64,000 nt of DNA from JBGTSJ01 sp041940305 (GTDB lineage Bacteria; Planctomycetota; Planctomycetia; Planctomycetales; Planctomycetaceae): the NCBI GenBank assembly GCA_041940305.1, contig JBGTSJ010000012.1, positions 62,001 through 126,000 of the forward strand. Direction: 5' to 3'. A program made the position numbers and the translations under genes. This document shows positions 19,019 through 28,122 of the stretch, one piece after another. Below the pieces are notes generated by a model. That model saw only the letters and a list, made by a program, of their open reading frames with translations, did no database searches and was not told the origin of the DNA. How positions within the stretch are numbered: position 1 is the stretch's first letter; every line of letters starts with the position of its first letter.

Positions 19019-19903
19019 ATGCAATCGCTCCTGGAAAGCACCCTCACCGGCATCCCCGTCCGCCGCGGTAAGGTCCGCGACATCTATGACTTCGGCGACC
19101 AGCTCCTGTTCGTCGCGACCGACCGCATCAGTGCGTTTGATTGCGTCCTGCCGACGGGGATCCCCGACAAGGGACGCGTGCTCACGAAGATCAGCGAGTT
19201 CTGGTTCACGAAGCTGGAGACGCCGAACCACCTGATCAGCATGGACGTGCAGCAACTGCCGCTCCCCTCGGACACCAACGTGGAAGGCCTGCAGGGTCGG
19301 AGCATGGTGGTCCGCAAGACGAAAGTCGTGCCGATCGAGTGCGTCGTTCGCGGATACCTCGCCGGCTCGGGCTGGAAGGAGTACCAGAAGTCCGGCACCG
19401 TGTGCGGCATCAAGCTTCCGTCGGGCCTGCAGGAGAGCAGCCGGCTGCCCGAACCGATCTTCACTCCCGCCACCAAAGAAGAGACCGGCCACGACATCAA
19501 TATCTCGTACGAAAGAATGTGCGAGATTATCGGCGAACCGTTGTCTGCAAAACTGCGAGACCTGAGCCTGGAGATTTATCGCCGCGGGGCCGAACACGCC
19601 CTGACGCGCGGCATCATCATTGCCGACACCAAATTCGAGTTCGGCCAGGTCGGTGACGAACTCCTACTGATCGACGAGGTCCTGACCCCCGACAGCAGCC
19701 GCTTCTGGCCGGAGTCCGAGTACGCTCCCGGCCGCGGTCAGCCGTCCTACGACAAGCAGTTCGTCCGCGACTGGCTGGAGACGACCGACTGGGACAAGGA
19801 AAGCCCCCCCCCGGCCCTCCCGGACGACGTCGTCGGCAAAACGCGCGAGAAGTACATCGAGGCGTACGAAAAGCTGTCGGGACAGACGTTCGCGTGGAAG
19901 TGA
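19019..19903 (+). CDS. purC: Phosphoribosylaminoimidazole-succinocarboxamide synthase
   Basis: 294 residues matching SAICAR synthetase, the purine-biosynthesis enzyme that joins CAIR and aspartate using ATP in the cytoplasm. The N-terminal GKVRDIYDFGDQLLFVATDR and SAFDCVLPTGIPDKGRVLT are the usual nucleotide-binding opening, and VRGYLAGSGWKEYQ, IADTKFEFG and LIDEVLTPDSSRFWP are the classical PurC signatures. Length is normal for the longer (yeast-like) form of about 290-300 residues. The AACTC-type context gives no clear ribosome binding site. No other purine genes are nearby. Confidence 0.97.
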   Translation: MQSLLESTLTGIPVRRGKVRDIYDFGDQLLFVATDRISAFDCVLPTGIPDKGRVLTKISEFWFTKLETPNHLISMDVQQLPLPSDTNVEGLQGRSMVVRKTKVVPIECVVRGYLAGSGWKEYQKSGTVCGIKLPSGLQESSRLPEPIFTPATKEETGHDINISYERMCEIIGEPLSAKLRDLSLEIYRRGAEHALTRGIIIADTKFEFGQVGDELLLIDEVLTPDSSRFWPESEYAPGRGQPSYDKQFVRDWLETTDWDKESPPPALPDDVVGKTREKYIEAYEKLSGQTFAWK

Positions 19904-19931
19904 GTCGAGGTCGGGAGCCGCGCTGCTTCGT

Positions 19932-20891
19932 ATGCCCAAGTCTCTCTCCGAATACCTCGACTGGCTGCATAGCCGCGATGAGCTGATCTGGCCGCGGCCT
20001 CCTGCGGCCAAGCCGCTGAAGGCGACGCCGTTTCTCAAGCCGCTCCCCGGAACCCGCGCTGTTGTATGGGCCATTTACGGGACGCTGCTGCGGATTGACG
20101 GCGGACGGCTGTACCACATTCATCCTCAGCAGTTGCGGATGCAGATCGCCCTCGAGAAGACGATCGAGGAGTTCAACATGTGGCACAGCATGAGCCGTAA
20201 GCCGGGGGCTCCCTGGGAATACATGCTGCAGCAGTACACCAAAGCGATTGAGGAGGACCAGCTGCGGCCGACGCAGAAGAAGGGGGACCAGCGTGAAGTG
20301 GACACCTGCCGCATCTGGCAGAAGCTCATCGACCGGCTGCAGCGCAACGAGTATCAGTACGACACCAGTTTCTACGGTGAGCCGGAAGACCTCGCGTGCA
20401 AGGTCGCGTACTTCTTTCATGCGAGTCTGCAGGGGGTGGCCGCGACCGAGGGAATCGGCGAGGTCCTGCGACAGGTCGCCGGCACAGGAATGCGGCAGGC
20501 GGCGCTCGATGATGGTCAGGCCTTCACGGCCGCACAATTACTGCGGGCGTTGCAACAGCAATCACTCATTAACAGTCTGGCTGAAGTCTTCACGGGAGGC
20601 GCAGTGACCGTCTCGGCCGAACAGCATGTCCGCAAACCATCGAAGACGCTGTTCGCGGCCGGGTTCGCGCCGTTGCTCAAGTCGGGAGTGCAGCCGCACG
20701 AAATCCTGTACGTCAGCCACCGCCTGGAGGACGATCTCGCCGCAGCCAAAGAGTTCGGCGTGCGGACCGCCTTGTTCGCGGGAGACGCCGTCGTCTGCCA
20801 GGTGCAGCCGGCGTCGGTGCGCGATCCGGCCCTCAAACCGGACCGATTGTTGACCAATCTCGGCCAGATCGGGCAGATTCTGGGCGTGTGA
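19932..20891 (+). CDS. HAD-superfamily-like protein lacking the catalytic aspartate
   Basis: 319 residues. Motif I of HAD phosphatases, normally DxYGTL in this subgroup, reads VVWAIYGTLLRID near residue 44-56, so the nucleophilic Asp is Ala. The later acid motif is kept (YVSHRLEDDLAAAKEFGVRT, then LFAGD), which gives the family assignment. Between them the cap region is long and helical and Gln-rich. Loss of the nucleophile suggests a non-catalytic or binding role, though the fold seems whole. It begins 28 bases after purC and may be co-transcribed with it. A sequencing change of GAC to GCC would also explain the missing residue. Confidence 0.65.
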   Translation: MPKSLSEYLDWLHSRDELIWPRPPAAKPLKATPFLKPLPGTRAVVWAIYGTLLRIDGGRLYHIHPQQLRMQIALEKTIEEFNMWHSMSRKPGAPWEYMLQQYTKAIEEDQLRPTQKKGDQREVDTCRIWQKLIDRLQRNEYQYDTSFYGEPEDLACKVAYFFHASLQGVAATEGIGEVLRQVAGTGMRQAALDDGQAFTAAQLLRALQQQSLINSLAEVFTGGAVTVSAEQHVRKPSKTLFAAGFAPLLKSGVQPHEILYVSHRLEDDLAAAKEFGVRTALFAGDAVVCQVQPASVRDPALKPDRLLTNLGQIGQILGV

Positions 20892-21005
20892 GTTGCCGGT
20901 CGTCACTTCACCGTTCACAGTTGTCCGTTCAAAATGGAAAGCTGACCAGTAACGAGCGCTCGCCGTCGTTCCCTCGATGAGCGAGCGCAGACCCCAGAGC
21001 GCGCC

Positions 21006-21506
21006 ATGCCTCCGCAAGCCTTCTTCGATTACAAGCCGTTCAACTACGACAAGCCGCTCTACAACCTGGATGAGATCCGCAAGGTCAATCCGCAGCGGCA
21101 CGAGATGGAGCAATTGACGGGGATCGTCTGGGTCGACAAGGAGAATCACGGCGTCATCGGGTTCAAGGACATCACCGACGACGAATTCTGGCTCAAGGGG
21201 CACATGCCGGGCTTCCCGCTGATGCCGGGCGTCCTGCTCTGCGAGGCCGCCGCCCAGCTCGCGGCCTTCTATGCCCGCAAGTTCCACCTGCTGCAGACGG
21301 GTGACTATCTCGGCTTCGGCGGGATGGACCAAGTCCGATTCCGGCAGCCGGTCTATCCGCCGGCGCGGCTGATCATCTGCGCCAAGGCGACGCGGATTAA
21401 GCCGAGGCTCCGTGCCGAGTTCGAGTTCCAGGGATTCGTGAACGACAAGCTGGTCTTCAATGGCAGCATGATCGGCGTCCCCATCAGCCGCGATCAGAAC
21501 GCCTGA
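21006..21506 (+). CDS. FabZ/FabA-like 3-hydroxyacyl-ACP dehydratase
   Basis: 166-residue hotdog-fold protein. GHMPGFPLMPGVLLCEAAAQ at residues 65-84 is the FabZ active-site signature, with His66 and Glu80 as the catalytic pair. Enzymes of this family dehydrate 3-hydroxyacyl-ACP in fatty-acid synthesis. An unusual N-terminal 30 residues (FFDYKPFNYDKPLYNLDEIR) precede the core, and no other fatty-acid genes are adjacent, so a specialised lipid or polyketide-like role is possible. Nine bases separate it from trmB. Confidence 0.88.
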   Translation: MPPQAFFDYKPFNYDKPLYNLDEIRKVNPQRHEMEQLTGIVWVDKENHGVIGFKDITDDEFWLKGHMPGFPLMPGVLLCEAAAQLAAFYARKFHLLQTGDYLGFGGMDQVRFRQPVYPPARLIICAKATRIKPRLRAEFEFQGFVNDKLVFNGSMIGVPISRDQNA

Positions 21507-21514
21507 CTGACGAC

Positions 21515-22201
21515 ATGACTTTCACACCTCCGCCGAAGATGCGTCCCGCGCCGCCGACCGACCTCAAGCCTTATTTCCTCACGCTGCACGACGTTGACGC
21601 CGAACATGGCGGCGTACTCGACTGGCCGCGTTTCTTCGGGAACGACAACCCGGTGGAGCTCGACGTCGGCTCCGGCCGTGGATTGTTCCTTGTGAACGCC
21701 GGGGAGCAGCATCCCGAGATCAACTACCTGGGGATCGAACTCGATTACCACGAAGGCCGCCGCGCCGCCCGCCGCCTGCAGAAACGCGAACTGCACAACG
21801 TTCGCGTCCTGGGCGGGGACGTGCATCTGACGTTTCAAAAGTACATCCGGCCGCACTCGGTGGACGCCGTCCACGTCTACTTCCCGGATCCGTGGTGGAA
21901 GCAGAAGCACCGCCGCCGCCGGGTGTTCACGGACCGCTTCGCCGATGAGTGCGCCCGCCTCCTCAAGCCGGGCGGCCTGCTGCACTCCTGGACCGACGTT
22001 GCAGACTACTTCGAAGTGATTGCCGGCCTGATGAACCATCACTCGCAGTTCGAGACGCTGCCTCCGCCGACCGAACAGGCGCCCGAGCATGACCTGGACT
22101 ATCGCACCAGCTTTGAGCGCAAGAAGCGCAAGCTCGGCTGTCCCATCTATCGGGGCCGCTGGCAACGCCGGCCTCTGCCTGGTCCGTCCCGATCGGAATG
22201 A
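21515..22201 (+). CDS. trmB: tRNA (guanine-N7-)-methyltransferase
   Basis: 228 residues. ELDVGSGRGLFLVNAG is the SAM-binding motif I of TrmB, YLGIELDYHEGRRAARR is motif II, and VHVYFPDPWWKQKHRRRRV is the highly specific PDPWxKxxHxKRR signature of this family. The enzyme methylates G46 of tRNA. The carboxyl end continues normally to the KKRKLGCPIYRG segment. It starts nine bases after the FabZ-like gene, so the two probably share a transcript. Confidence 0.96.
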   Translation: MTFTPPPKMRPAPPTDLKPYFLTLHDVDAEHGGVLDWPRFFGNDNPVELDVGSGRGLFLVNAGEQHPEINYLGIELDYHEGRRAARRLQKRELHNVRVLGGDVHLTFQKYIRPHSVDAVHVYFPDPWWKQKHRRRRVFTDRFADECARLLKPGGLLHSWTDVADYFEVIAGLMNHHSQFETLPPPTEQAPEHDLDYRTSFERKKRKLGCPIYRGRWQRRPLPGPSRSE

Positions 22202-22279
22202 TCTCGTCACTGGAGGCGACGCGCGGCATAATGGGGCGAGTTCTGGCGGTCGTGTCACCGATCATTGCACTGCACGCTG

Positions 22280-22870
22280 ATGTCGCTCCCGGCTCTTGGT
22301 CCATTCAATATCGACAGGGTGTTCCTCGCTGTGGAAAAGCAACGAGAGCGCTTGCGTCGCGCCGCCGGCGCGCTCGACGACGCGGGAGTGCCGTATGCCG
22401 TCATTGGCGGGAGCGCGGTCGCCAGCTGGGTGTCGCGCGTCGACGAGGCCGCCGTCCGGTTCACGCAGGACGTCGACATCCTCCTGCGCCGCGCGGATCT
22501 GCCCGCCGCGACGCGGGCCCTCGAGTCGGCTGGTTTTCGCTATCGGCACGCCGCGGGCGACCACATGTTCCTCGACGGTCCGGAGGGCAAGTTCCGTGAC
22601 GCGGTGCATGTGATTTTCGCCTACGAGAAGGTGCGAACGGAATATGTCGCAGCGGCCCCGGACGTGGATGAATCCGAACCGGTCGCCGATTACCGTGTCA
22701 TTTCACTGGACGCGCTCTTGCGCATGAAGTTGACTTCCTTTCGCAGGAAGGATCAGGTTCACGTGCTGGACATGATTGACGTCGGTCTCATCGACGGCGA
22801 CTGGATGGAACGTCTCCCTGAGGAGTTGGCGGTCCGTCTGCAGGAACTGCTGGACGATCCGGACGGCTGA
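22280..22870 (+). CDS. Nucleotidyltransferase-like protein (AbiEii/DUF6036-type)
   Basis: 196 residues from the ATG at 22280; the frame is open further up. AVIGGSAVASW (about residue 39) and FTQDVDILLRRADL are the G[GS] and DxD motifs of the polymerase-beta nucleotidyltransferase fold, with DVDI holding the metal-binding aspartates. The helical end (VISLDALLRMKLTSFRRKDQ) is typical of the AbiEii/MNT-like branch, some of whose members are toxins or substrate-modifying enzymes. No antitoxin-like partner is adjacent. It lies 69 bases before tRNA-Pro. The product could modify a tRNA or small molecule; the sequence does not decide. Confidence 0.7.
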   Translation: MSLPALGPFNIDRVFLAVEKQRERLRRAAGALDDAGVPYAVIGGSAVASWVSRVDEAAVRFTQDVDILLRRADLPAATRALESAGFRYRHAAGDHMFLDGPEGKFRDAVHVIFAYEKVRTEYVAAAPDVDESEPVADYRVISLDALLRMKLTSFRRKDQVHVLDMIDVGLIDGDWMERLPEELAVRLQELLDDPDG

Positions 22871-22899
22871 TGGATCGATCTTGGTTTCGAGACCGAACG

Positions 22900-22929
22900 T
22901 TGACGCTGACGTGTCGGCGGCCGTAGACT
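22900..22929 (+). promoter_or_regulatory. Sigma-70-like promoter of tRNA-Pro
   Basis: TTGACG at 22900-22905 and TAGACT at 22924-22929 are separated by 18 bases. The predicted start of transcription falls a few bases before the mature tRNA at 22940. Confidence 0.55.
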
Positions 22930-22939
22930 TCGTCACCCA

Positions 22940-23014
22940 CGGGGCGTAGCTCAGCCTGGCTAGAGCGCCAGCTTTGGGAGCTGGAAGTCGCAGGTTCGAA
23001 TCCTGTCGCCCCGA
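22940..23014 (+). tRNA. tRNA-Pro (anticodon UGG)
   Basis: A full cloverleaf can be drawn: 7-bp acceptor stem CGGGGCG with CGCCCCG, a D-arm with AGCTCAG, an anticodon stem CCAGC/GCTGG around the loop TTTGGGA (anticodon TGG), and the T-arm GCAGGTTCGAATCCTGT. A discriminator A follows the acceptor stem. The 3' CCA is not encoded. The 75-base length is normal. Confidence 0.97.
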
Positions 23015-23336
23015 CTCATCGCAGTGGCCTGGCACGGTTGCGTTCACCGTGGCTGGCGGGAATTGTTCCTCCTGGGATTCCCCATTGCGAGCGACGTGAA
23101 CGTCACGGCCATCAGCGATCTGGGCAGAGTGGCCTACACCGCCTCTACCTGGTCGGTCTGGCTCCTGGTGCAGGAATGTACCGATGAGGTCGTGACTTCC
23201 TCTTCCTGACGAGTCGTGGTGATCGACCGTTGTCCAGCGGGCTGTGAGTGCCGGATTGGTGGTTCGGCCCTGCTGAGGGCGGTATGCTGGAACACCTCCG
23301 CTGTTCCCGCCTCAACGCCCCGCCGAGGTCTGATCG
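23015..23336. other. 322-base gap, nothing recognised
   Basis: Between tRNA-Pro and the haem protein gene. Short open frames are present, but none has a start signal or recognisable protein. No repeat or clear hairpin was found. Confidence 0.5.
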
Positions 23337-26300
23337 ATGCGAAGTCGCTGCTTGCTGTGTGCAGTCGTGCCCTTTTTCCTGTTTCTGCTCTGCATTGCAA
23401 CTGCAGTAACACAGGAGCCGGCGGACGAGTCCGCCATCGCTTATGGCGACAAGTGGCGGATCCTTTCCGTTCCGGGGACGTGGGACGAGCACACCGACGG
23501 GAACCTCGACGACTATGACGGCGTCGCCTGGTACCGCTGCCTTGTGACGCTGCCGGGAGGCTGGCAGAACCAGAACCCCGCTCTGCGCATCGAGAATATC
23601 GATGACGCGTACGTCGCGTACTGGAACGGTACAAAGGTCGGGGAAGGAGGCCGCTTCCCGCCGGAATACCAGCCGGGCGAAGCCGACGCCGTTGAGCATG
23701 CCATTCCGCAGGAGGCGCTCAAGCCGGGCAATAACCTGGTGGCGATCCGGGTGTACGACCACACGCAGCGCGGCGGCTTCAAGGGGGCCGCGCCGGTCGT
23801 GGTGAATGGGGAGCAGGGGATTAATCTGAATGGCTTGTGGGAGTTTCGCACGGGCGATGATCCCGACTGGGCGAACGGTCCCATCGCGGTGACGAATACC
23901 GGCATCTACTGGCGGACAATGGGGAAGGAGGAGGCGGTCGAACTGGCGCGGGCCGCGACGGCCGCACTGCCGCCGGAACAGGCGCTCGCGGCGTTCACGA
24001 TTCCTGACGATCTCGAACTCACGACGGTGCTGGCTGAGCCGGAGGTGCGGCAGCCCCTCTTCATGTCGTGGGATGAGCGCGGCCGCCTGTGGGTCATGCA
24101 GTACCTCCAGTATCCCTACCCAGCCGGGCTGACGATGGTCAGCAAGGACGAGTTCTGGCGGGCGGTGTACGACAAGTTGCCGGAGGCCCCTCCGAACCAT
24201 TTTCCGGGGGCGGACAAGATCACGATTCACGAAGACACCGACGGCGACGGCGTGCTCGACAGTCACAAAACGTTCGTGGACGGCCTGAGTATCGCCACGT
24301 CGTTCGCCAAAGGGCGCGGCGGCGTGTGGGTCCTCAATCCTCCGTATCTGCTGTTCTATCCCGACGCCGACAATGACGACGTGCCGGACGGCGATCCCGA
24401 AGTGCATCTCCAGGGCTTCGGCTTCGAAGACACGCACTCCGTCGCCAACAGCCTGCGGTTTGGTCCCGACGGCTGGCTGTATGCCTGCCAGGGGAGCACC
24501 GTCAGCGGCAACGTCTTCCGCCCGGGCATCGACAAGCCGGAGCAGGCCGTGCACTCGATGGGCCAGCTCATCTGGCGTTATCACCCCGAGACGCGGCAGT
24601 ACGAGATCTTCGCTGAGGGTGGGGGCAACTCGTTCGGACTAGAGTTTGACAGCAAGGGGCGCGTGTTCTCCGGGCACAACGGCGGCGACACCCGCGGCTT
24701 TCACTTCGTCCAAGGCGGCTACTATCAGAAGGGGTTCTCCAAGCACGGGCCGCTGTCGAACCCGTACTCGTTCGGCTACTTCCCGCAGATGAGGCATCAC
24801 TCGGTTCCGCGGTTTACGCACAACTTCATCATCTACGAGAGCGCGGACTTCGGCCTCTCCTTGCCCGAGTCCTACTACGGCAAGCTGTTCGGCGTTGAGC
24901 CGATGCAGGGGCAGGTGGTGCAGAGCGAGATCTTTCCGGACACCTCGACCTTCGCCACGAAGGACATCAACCGCCCCATGCTCACCGAGGACCCCTGGTT
25001 CCGTCCGGTCGAGATCAAAGTAGGACCGGACGGTGGCATCTACGTCGCCGACATGTACGAGCCGCAGATCAGCCACCGCGAGCACTTCTCCGGGCAGATC
25101 GACAAAACCAACGGCCGCATCTATCGCCTTCAGGGAACAGAAACGGAAGCCGTCGATCCGTTCGATCTCGGTTCGAGGTCGACGCTGGAATTGATCGACA
25201 CACTACGGCATCCGAGCAAATGGTTCCGCCAACAGGCGCTGGTGCTGTTAGGTGACCGAAAGGATGACTCAGTCGTCCCGGCACTCAAAGAAATGGTCGC
25301 AGACACGTCCGGGCAGTTTGCACTGGAGTGCCTGTGGGCCTTGCATCTGTGCGGTGGATTCGACGAAGACTTCGCGGCGGTAGCCCTTCAGCACGATGAC
25401 GCCTTTGTCCGCTTGTGGACGGTGCGGCTGCTGTGCGACGACCGCCAGGTTTCGGACGACATCGCCCAACAGCTGGCGGCCGTCGCAGGCACTGAGCCTT
25501 ACGTGGAAGTTCGGAGCCAGTTGGCATGCTCAGCGCGGCGCCTTCCCGCCGCACACTGCCTTCCGATTGTTCGTCAACTGCTGTCGCGCAGCGAAGACGT
25601 TGACGACGTCCACTTGCCACTGCTGCTGTGGTGGGCCATCGAATCAAAGTCCGATGCGGAACGGGACCTGGTGCTGCAGATGCTGTCAGACGATGCAGTC
25701 TGGAACCTCCCGCTGGTGCAACAGCACATCCTCAGCCGCCTGATGCGGCGTTATGCCGCGGCCGGAAGTCGTCAGGACCTGCTGACGTGCGCCCAGCTGC
25801 TCGAGTTGGCCCCGGCCCGCGACCAGATCGCCGAGCTGATGAAAGGCTTTGAGGAGGCCTTTCAGGGACGATCCCTGGCTACCCTTCCCGATGAACTCGT
25901 ATCGGCAATTGACAAGACCGGCAGCGCATCGCTGGTGCTGCAGGTGCGGCAAGGCAAGCCGGAGGCCGTCAAGCAGGCGCTCGCCACTGTCGCTCAGGCG
26001 GACGCTGACGTGAGTCAGCGGCTGGCGTTCGTCCAGATCTTCGGCGAGGTCGACCTGCCGCAAAGCGTCGATGTCCTGCTGCAGATCATCGAGAGCGATT
26101 CACCCGAACCACTGCAGATGGCCGCGCTCACGGCGCTGATCCGCTATAACGAGTCGCGCATTGGCGAAGTAGTCGTCGCCCGCTATCCGCAGATGGGCAT
26201 CGATGCCCGCACCGCGGCTCAAACGCTGCTGGCCAGCCGGCCCGCGTGGTCGCTGGCTCTGCTGCAGGGCGTGGATGCGGGAACGATCGACGCCGCAGCG

Positions 26301-26870
26301 ATCCCGGCCGATACTGTGCGCCTGATGACGGTCCACACCGACCCGGCGGTGGCCGATCACATTCGCAAGCATTGGCCCGACATCCAGGGCGCTTCATCCG
26401 CAGAAATGCAGGCCATGCTGGCGCATGTCAACGACGTGCTGCAGTCCGGTAATGGCGATCCTTACCGCGGCAAGGCGATCTATCGACAGTCCTGCGGCAA
26501 GTGCCATCTGCTGTACGGCGACGGCGGCCGCATCGGGCCCGACCTCACGTCCTATCAGCGAAAGGACCAGAACCGTGTACTGCTGAACGTGATCAATCCT
26601 AGCGCGGAGATTCGCGAAGGCTTCGAGTCGTACATGGTGCTCACGCTCGACGGCCGTGTGCTGAGCGGCTTCCTGTTCGATCAGGACAACCAGGTCATCG
26701 TCCTTCGCGGTGTGGACGGCCAGAACGTCACCATCCCGCGGGACGACATCGACGTCATGGAGAAACAGACCAAGTCGCTCATGCCCGAGGGCCTGCTCAA
26801 GGAACTCAACGAACAGCAGGTCCGCGATCTATTCGCCTTCCTGCAGACGTCGCAGCCGCTGAACGATTGA
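23337..26870 (+). CDS. PVC-type haem-binding CxxCH protein with propeller and HEAT-like repeats
   Basis: 1177 residues with a signal peptide (about 1-26). Residues 40-195 form a jelly-roll-like module of the glycoside-hydrolase-2 sugar-binding type (WYRCLVTLP, DDAYVAYWNGTKVGEGG). Residues 215-620 are the planctomycete membrane-bound dehydrogenase/NHL propeller (LEFDSKGRVFSGHNGGDTRG, GPDGGIYVADMYEPQISHRE). Then about 400 residues of helical HEAT-like repeats, and a C-terminal cytochrome c domain with CGKCH (Cys1053-His1057) and GPDLTSYQRKDQ. Proteins of this design are abundant in Planctomycetes and Verrucomicrobia and are thought to oxidise sugars or similar compounds in the periplasm with the haem as electron acceptor; the substrates are mostly unknown. 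The Ca-binding-like loop HEDTDGDGVLDSH is seen in the propeller. It converges with the Cys-rich gene, and a hairpin lies between them. Confidence 0.9.
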   Translation: MRSRCLLCAVVPFFLFLLCIATAVTQEPADESAIAYGDKWRILSVPGTWDEHTDGNLDDYDGVAWYRCLVTLPGGWQNQNPALRIENIDDAYVAYWNGTKVGEGGRFPPEYQPGEADAVEHAIPQEALKPGNNLVAIRVYDHTQRGGFKGAAPVVVNGEQGINLNGLWEFRTGDDPDWANGPIAVTNTGIYWRTMGKEEAVELARAATAALPPEQALAAFTIPDDLELTTVLAEPEVRQPLFMSWDERGRLWVMQYLQYPYPAGLTMVSKDEFWRAVYDKLPEAPPNHFPGADKITIHEDTDGDGVLDSHKTFVDGLSIATSFAKGRGGVWVLNPPYLLFYPDADNDDVPDGDPEVHLQGFGFEDTHSVANSLRFGPDGWLYACQGSTVSGNVFRPGIDKPEQAVHSMGQLIWRYHPETRQYEIFAEGGGNSFGLEFDSKGRVFSGHNGGDTRGFHFVQGGYYQKGFSKHGPLSNPYSFGYFPQMRHHSVPRFTHNFIIYESADFGLSLPESYYGKLFGVEPMQGQVVQSEIFPDTSTFATKDINRPMLTEDPWFRPVEIKVGPDGGIYVADMYEPQISHREHFSGQIDKTNGRIYRLQGTETEAVDPFDLGSRSTLELIDTLRHPSKWFRQQALVLLGDRKDDSVVPALKEMVADTSGQFALECLWALHLCGGFDEDFAAVALQHDDAFVRLWTVRLLCDDRQVSDDIAQQLAAVAGTEPYVEVRSQLACSARRLPAAHCLPIVRQLLSRSEDVDDVHLPLLLWWAIESKSDAERDLVLQMLSDDAVWNLPLVQQHILSRLMRRYAAAGSRQDLLTCAQLLELAPARDQIAELMKGFEEAFQGRSLATLPDELVSAIDKTGSASLVLQVRQGKPEAVKQALATVAQADADVSQRLAFVQIFGEVDLPQSVDVLLQIIESDSPEPLQMAALTALIRYNESRIGEVVVARYPQMGIDARTAAQTLLASRPAWSLALLQGVDAGTIDAAAIPADTVRLMTVHTDPAVADHIRKHWPDIQGASSAEMQAMLAHVNDVLQSGNGDPYRGKAIYRQSCGKCHLLYGDGGRIGPDLTSYQRKDQNRVLLNVINPSAEIREGFESYMVLTLDGRVLSGFLFDQDNQVIVLRGVDGQNVTIPRDDIDVMEKQTKSLMPEGLLKELNEQQVRDLFAFLQTSQPLND

Positions 26871-26933
26871 CCGACGAGCGGCGGATTAAACCCTTCGTGG
26901 TGAGGACACGGATGTCGTGTGCATCAAACAGAA

Positions 26934-26966
26934 CGAGCGGCCTTCGATCAGGTCGAAGGCCGCTCG
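26934..26966. terminator. 14-bp hairpin between convergent genes
   Basis: Arms 26934-26947 (CGAGCGGCCTTCGA) and 26953-26966 are perfect complements with a 5-base loop. Read toward lower coordinates, as for the Cys-rich gene, it is followed by the T-rich stretch TTCTGTTTG. It may end transcription from both sides. Confidence 0.75.
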
Positions 26967-27018
26967 CGGGTCTCACACTATCCCGGCAGGAGGTCTTCCT
27001 GTCAGGCCGATGCCAGGC

Positions 27019-28122
27019 TTAGTCGAGGCTGCTGAACAGCTTGGAGAGGCTGAACTTCTTCTGCGTCGGCTGCCCCTGGGGCATCGTGCGAGGGAAGTAG
27101 GCCTTCGTCTCGTCCTGCGGCGGAGCCGGGGCCGGAGCCTGGCCTTCGCCGTTCATCGGGGCCGGAGCCATCGGGGCGCCAGGCTGGACGGCAGGAGCGC
27201 ATCCGTTCGGAACGCATCCCGGTCCGCAGCCCGGAGCACACGCCACGTCGCAGCAACCTTCCGGCAGGTCGCAGGCGTCCACGATCTCGTATCCGCAAGC
27301 CTCGAGGGCTTCCTCGGCCTCACCGACCACGTCGTCGTCGCAATCGCACAGGGCGCAGATCAGGGCGTTGACGAGGCACTGGTTGCAGAGGCAGGGGTTG
27401 TCTTCGAGAGCGTCGCCGATTTCGTCGGCGGCTTCCGCCCGGACTTCCGGATCGGCGTCATTCAGGGCATAGATCCAGGCCGCCATAATCTCGGGGTAGC
27501 AGACGGGATCGTAGTCGCCCAGGTCGTCGAGAGCTTCCTCACGGTCGCTGCCGTAGCAGGCGGTCTGCGACTGGTAGATCAGCATCGCGACTTCGTAGGC
27601 CTCTTCCGGATCGCACGTGCGGCAGCAGTCATCGGTCGGGCAGCAGTGTCCCATGTCTCCGGGGCAGCAGGCGCCGTTGCCGGTCGGGCAGCAGGCCCCA
27701 TTCGGAGCGCAGTTGGGAGCGCACGCGTTGTTGCAGGCGCCGGGGCCGCAGGGGCAGGCCGGAGCACAGGCGGACGGTCCGCAGGCGCCCGGGACGCACG
27801 CGCCCGGTCCGCACTGAGCCGTACCGGCGTCCGCGGCAAGGCACGGATCGCAGCACGGGTCGCAGCAGGGATCATGGCAGGCGGGCGGCTTCAGGCAGGA
27901 CAGCTGCCGCTGGTACTGGTACACGTTCTCCTGGCAGGGCCGCACAATGATGGGCTTGGTCGGCTCGCAGCAGGGCGCGCAGTCGCAGCACTTGGAGGCG
28001 TCGCAGCCGCTGTCGCAACAGCCGCCGCCGCCGCCAAACAGGTGGTCGAACAGTCCGGCCTGAGCGTAGCCGCTCAACCCGAACACCGCGACCACGGTCG
28101 CAAGAGTTCGAATGGACTTCAT
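27019..28122 (-). CDS. Secreted cysteine-rich protein with HEAT-like core
   Basis: 367 residues from the ATG at 28122, preceded by AGGAGA eight bases upstream. The signal peptide (MKSIRTLATVVAVFGLSGYA) is followed by a glycine patch and about 50 cysteines, clustered as CC and C-x2-5-C pairs (CHDPCCDPCCDPC, then GPGACVPGACGPSACAPAC). Residues about 175-285 are a calmer helical, acidic segment (YPEIMAAWIYALNDADPEVR, AEAADEIGDAL) that resembles HEAT/ARM-type repeats, and a Pro/Ala-rich tail ends in FSLSKLFSSLD. Planctomycete cell walls are known to be rich in disulfide-linked proteins, so a surface or wall role is a fair inference. Metal binding is an alternative. The upstream 700 bases have no recognised gene and could carry its promoter. 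Confidence 0.85.
   Translation of the reverse strand: MKSIRTLATVVAVFGLSGYAQAGLFDHLFGGGGGCCDSGCDASKCCDCAPCCEPTKPIIVRPCQENVYQYQRQLSCLKPPACHDPCCDPCCDPCLAADAGTAQCGPGACVPGACGPSACAPACPCGPGACNNACAPNCAPNGACCPTGNGACCPGDMGHCCPTDDCCRTCDPEEAYEVAMLIYQSQTACYGSDREEALDDLGDYDPVCYPEIMAAWIYALNDADPEVRAEAADEIGDALEDNPCLCNQCLVNALICALCDCDDDVVGEAEEALEACGYEIVDACDLPEGCCDVACAPGCGPGCVPNGCAPAVQPGAPMAPAPMNGEGQAPAPAPPQDETKAYFPRTMPQGQPTQKKFSLSKLFSSLD

Noticed and set aside
22703..23047. Minus-strand frame across tRNA-Pro
   Set aside because: The peptide RLPAPKAGALARLSYAP is the known antisense translation of tRNA-Pro, not a gene.
23145..24584. Minus-strand open frame of 479 codons
   Set aside because: Antisense to the haem protein gene; composition and lack of motifs mark it as a shadow.
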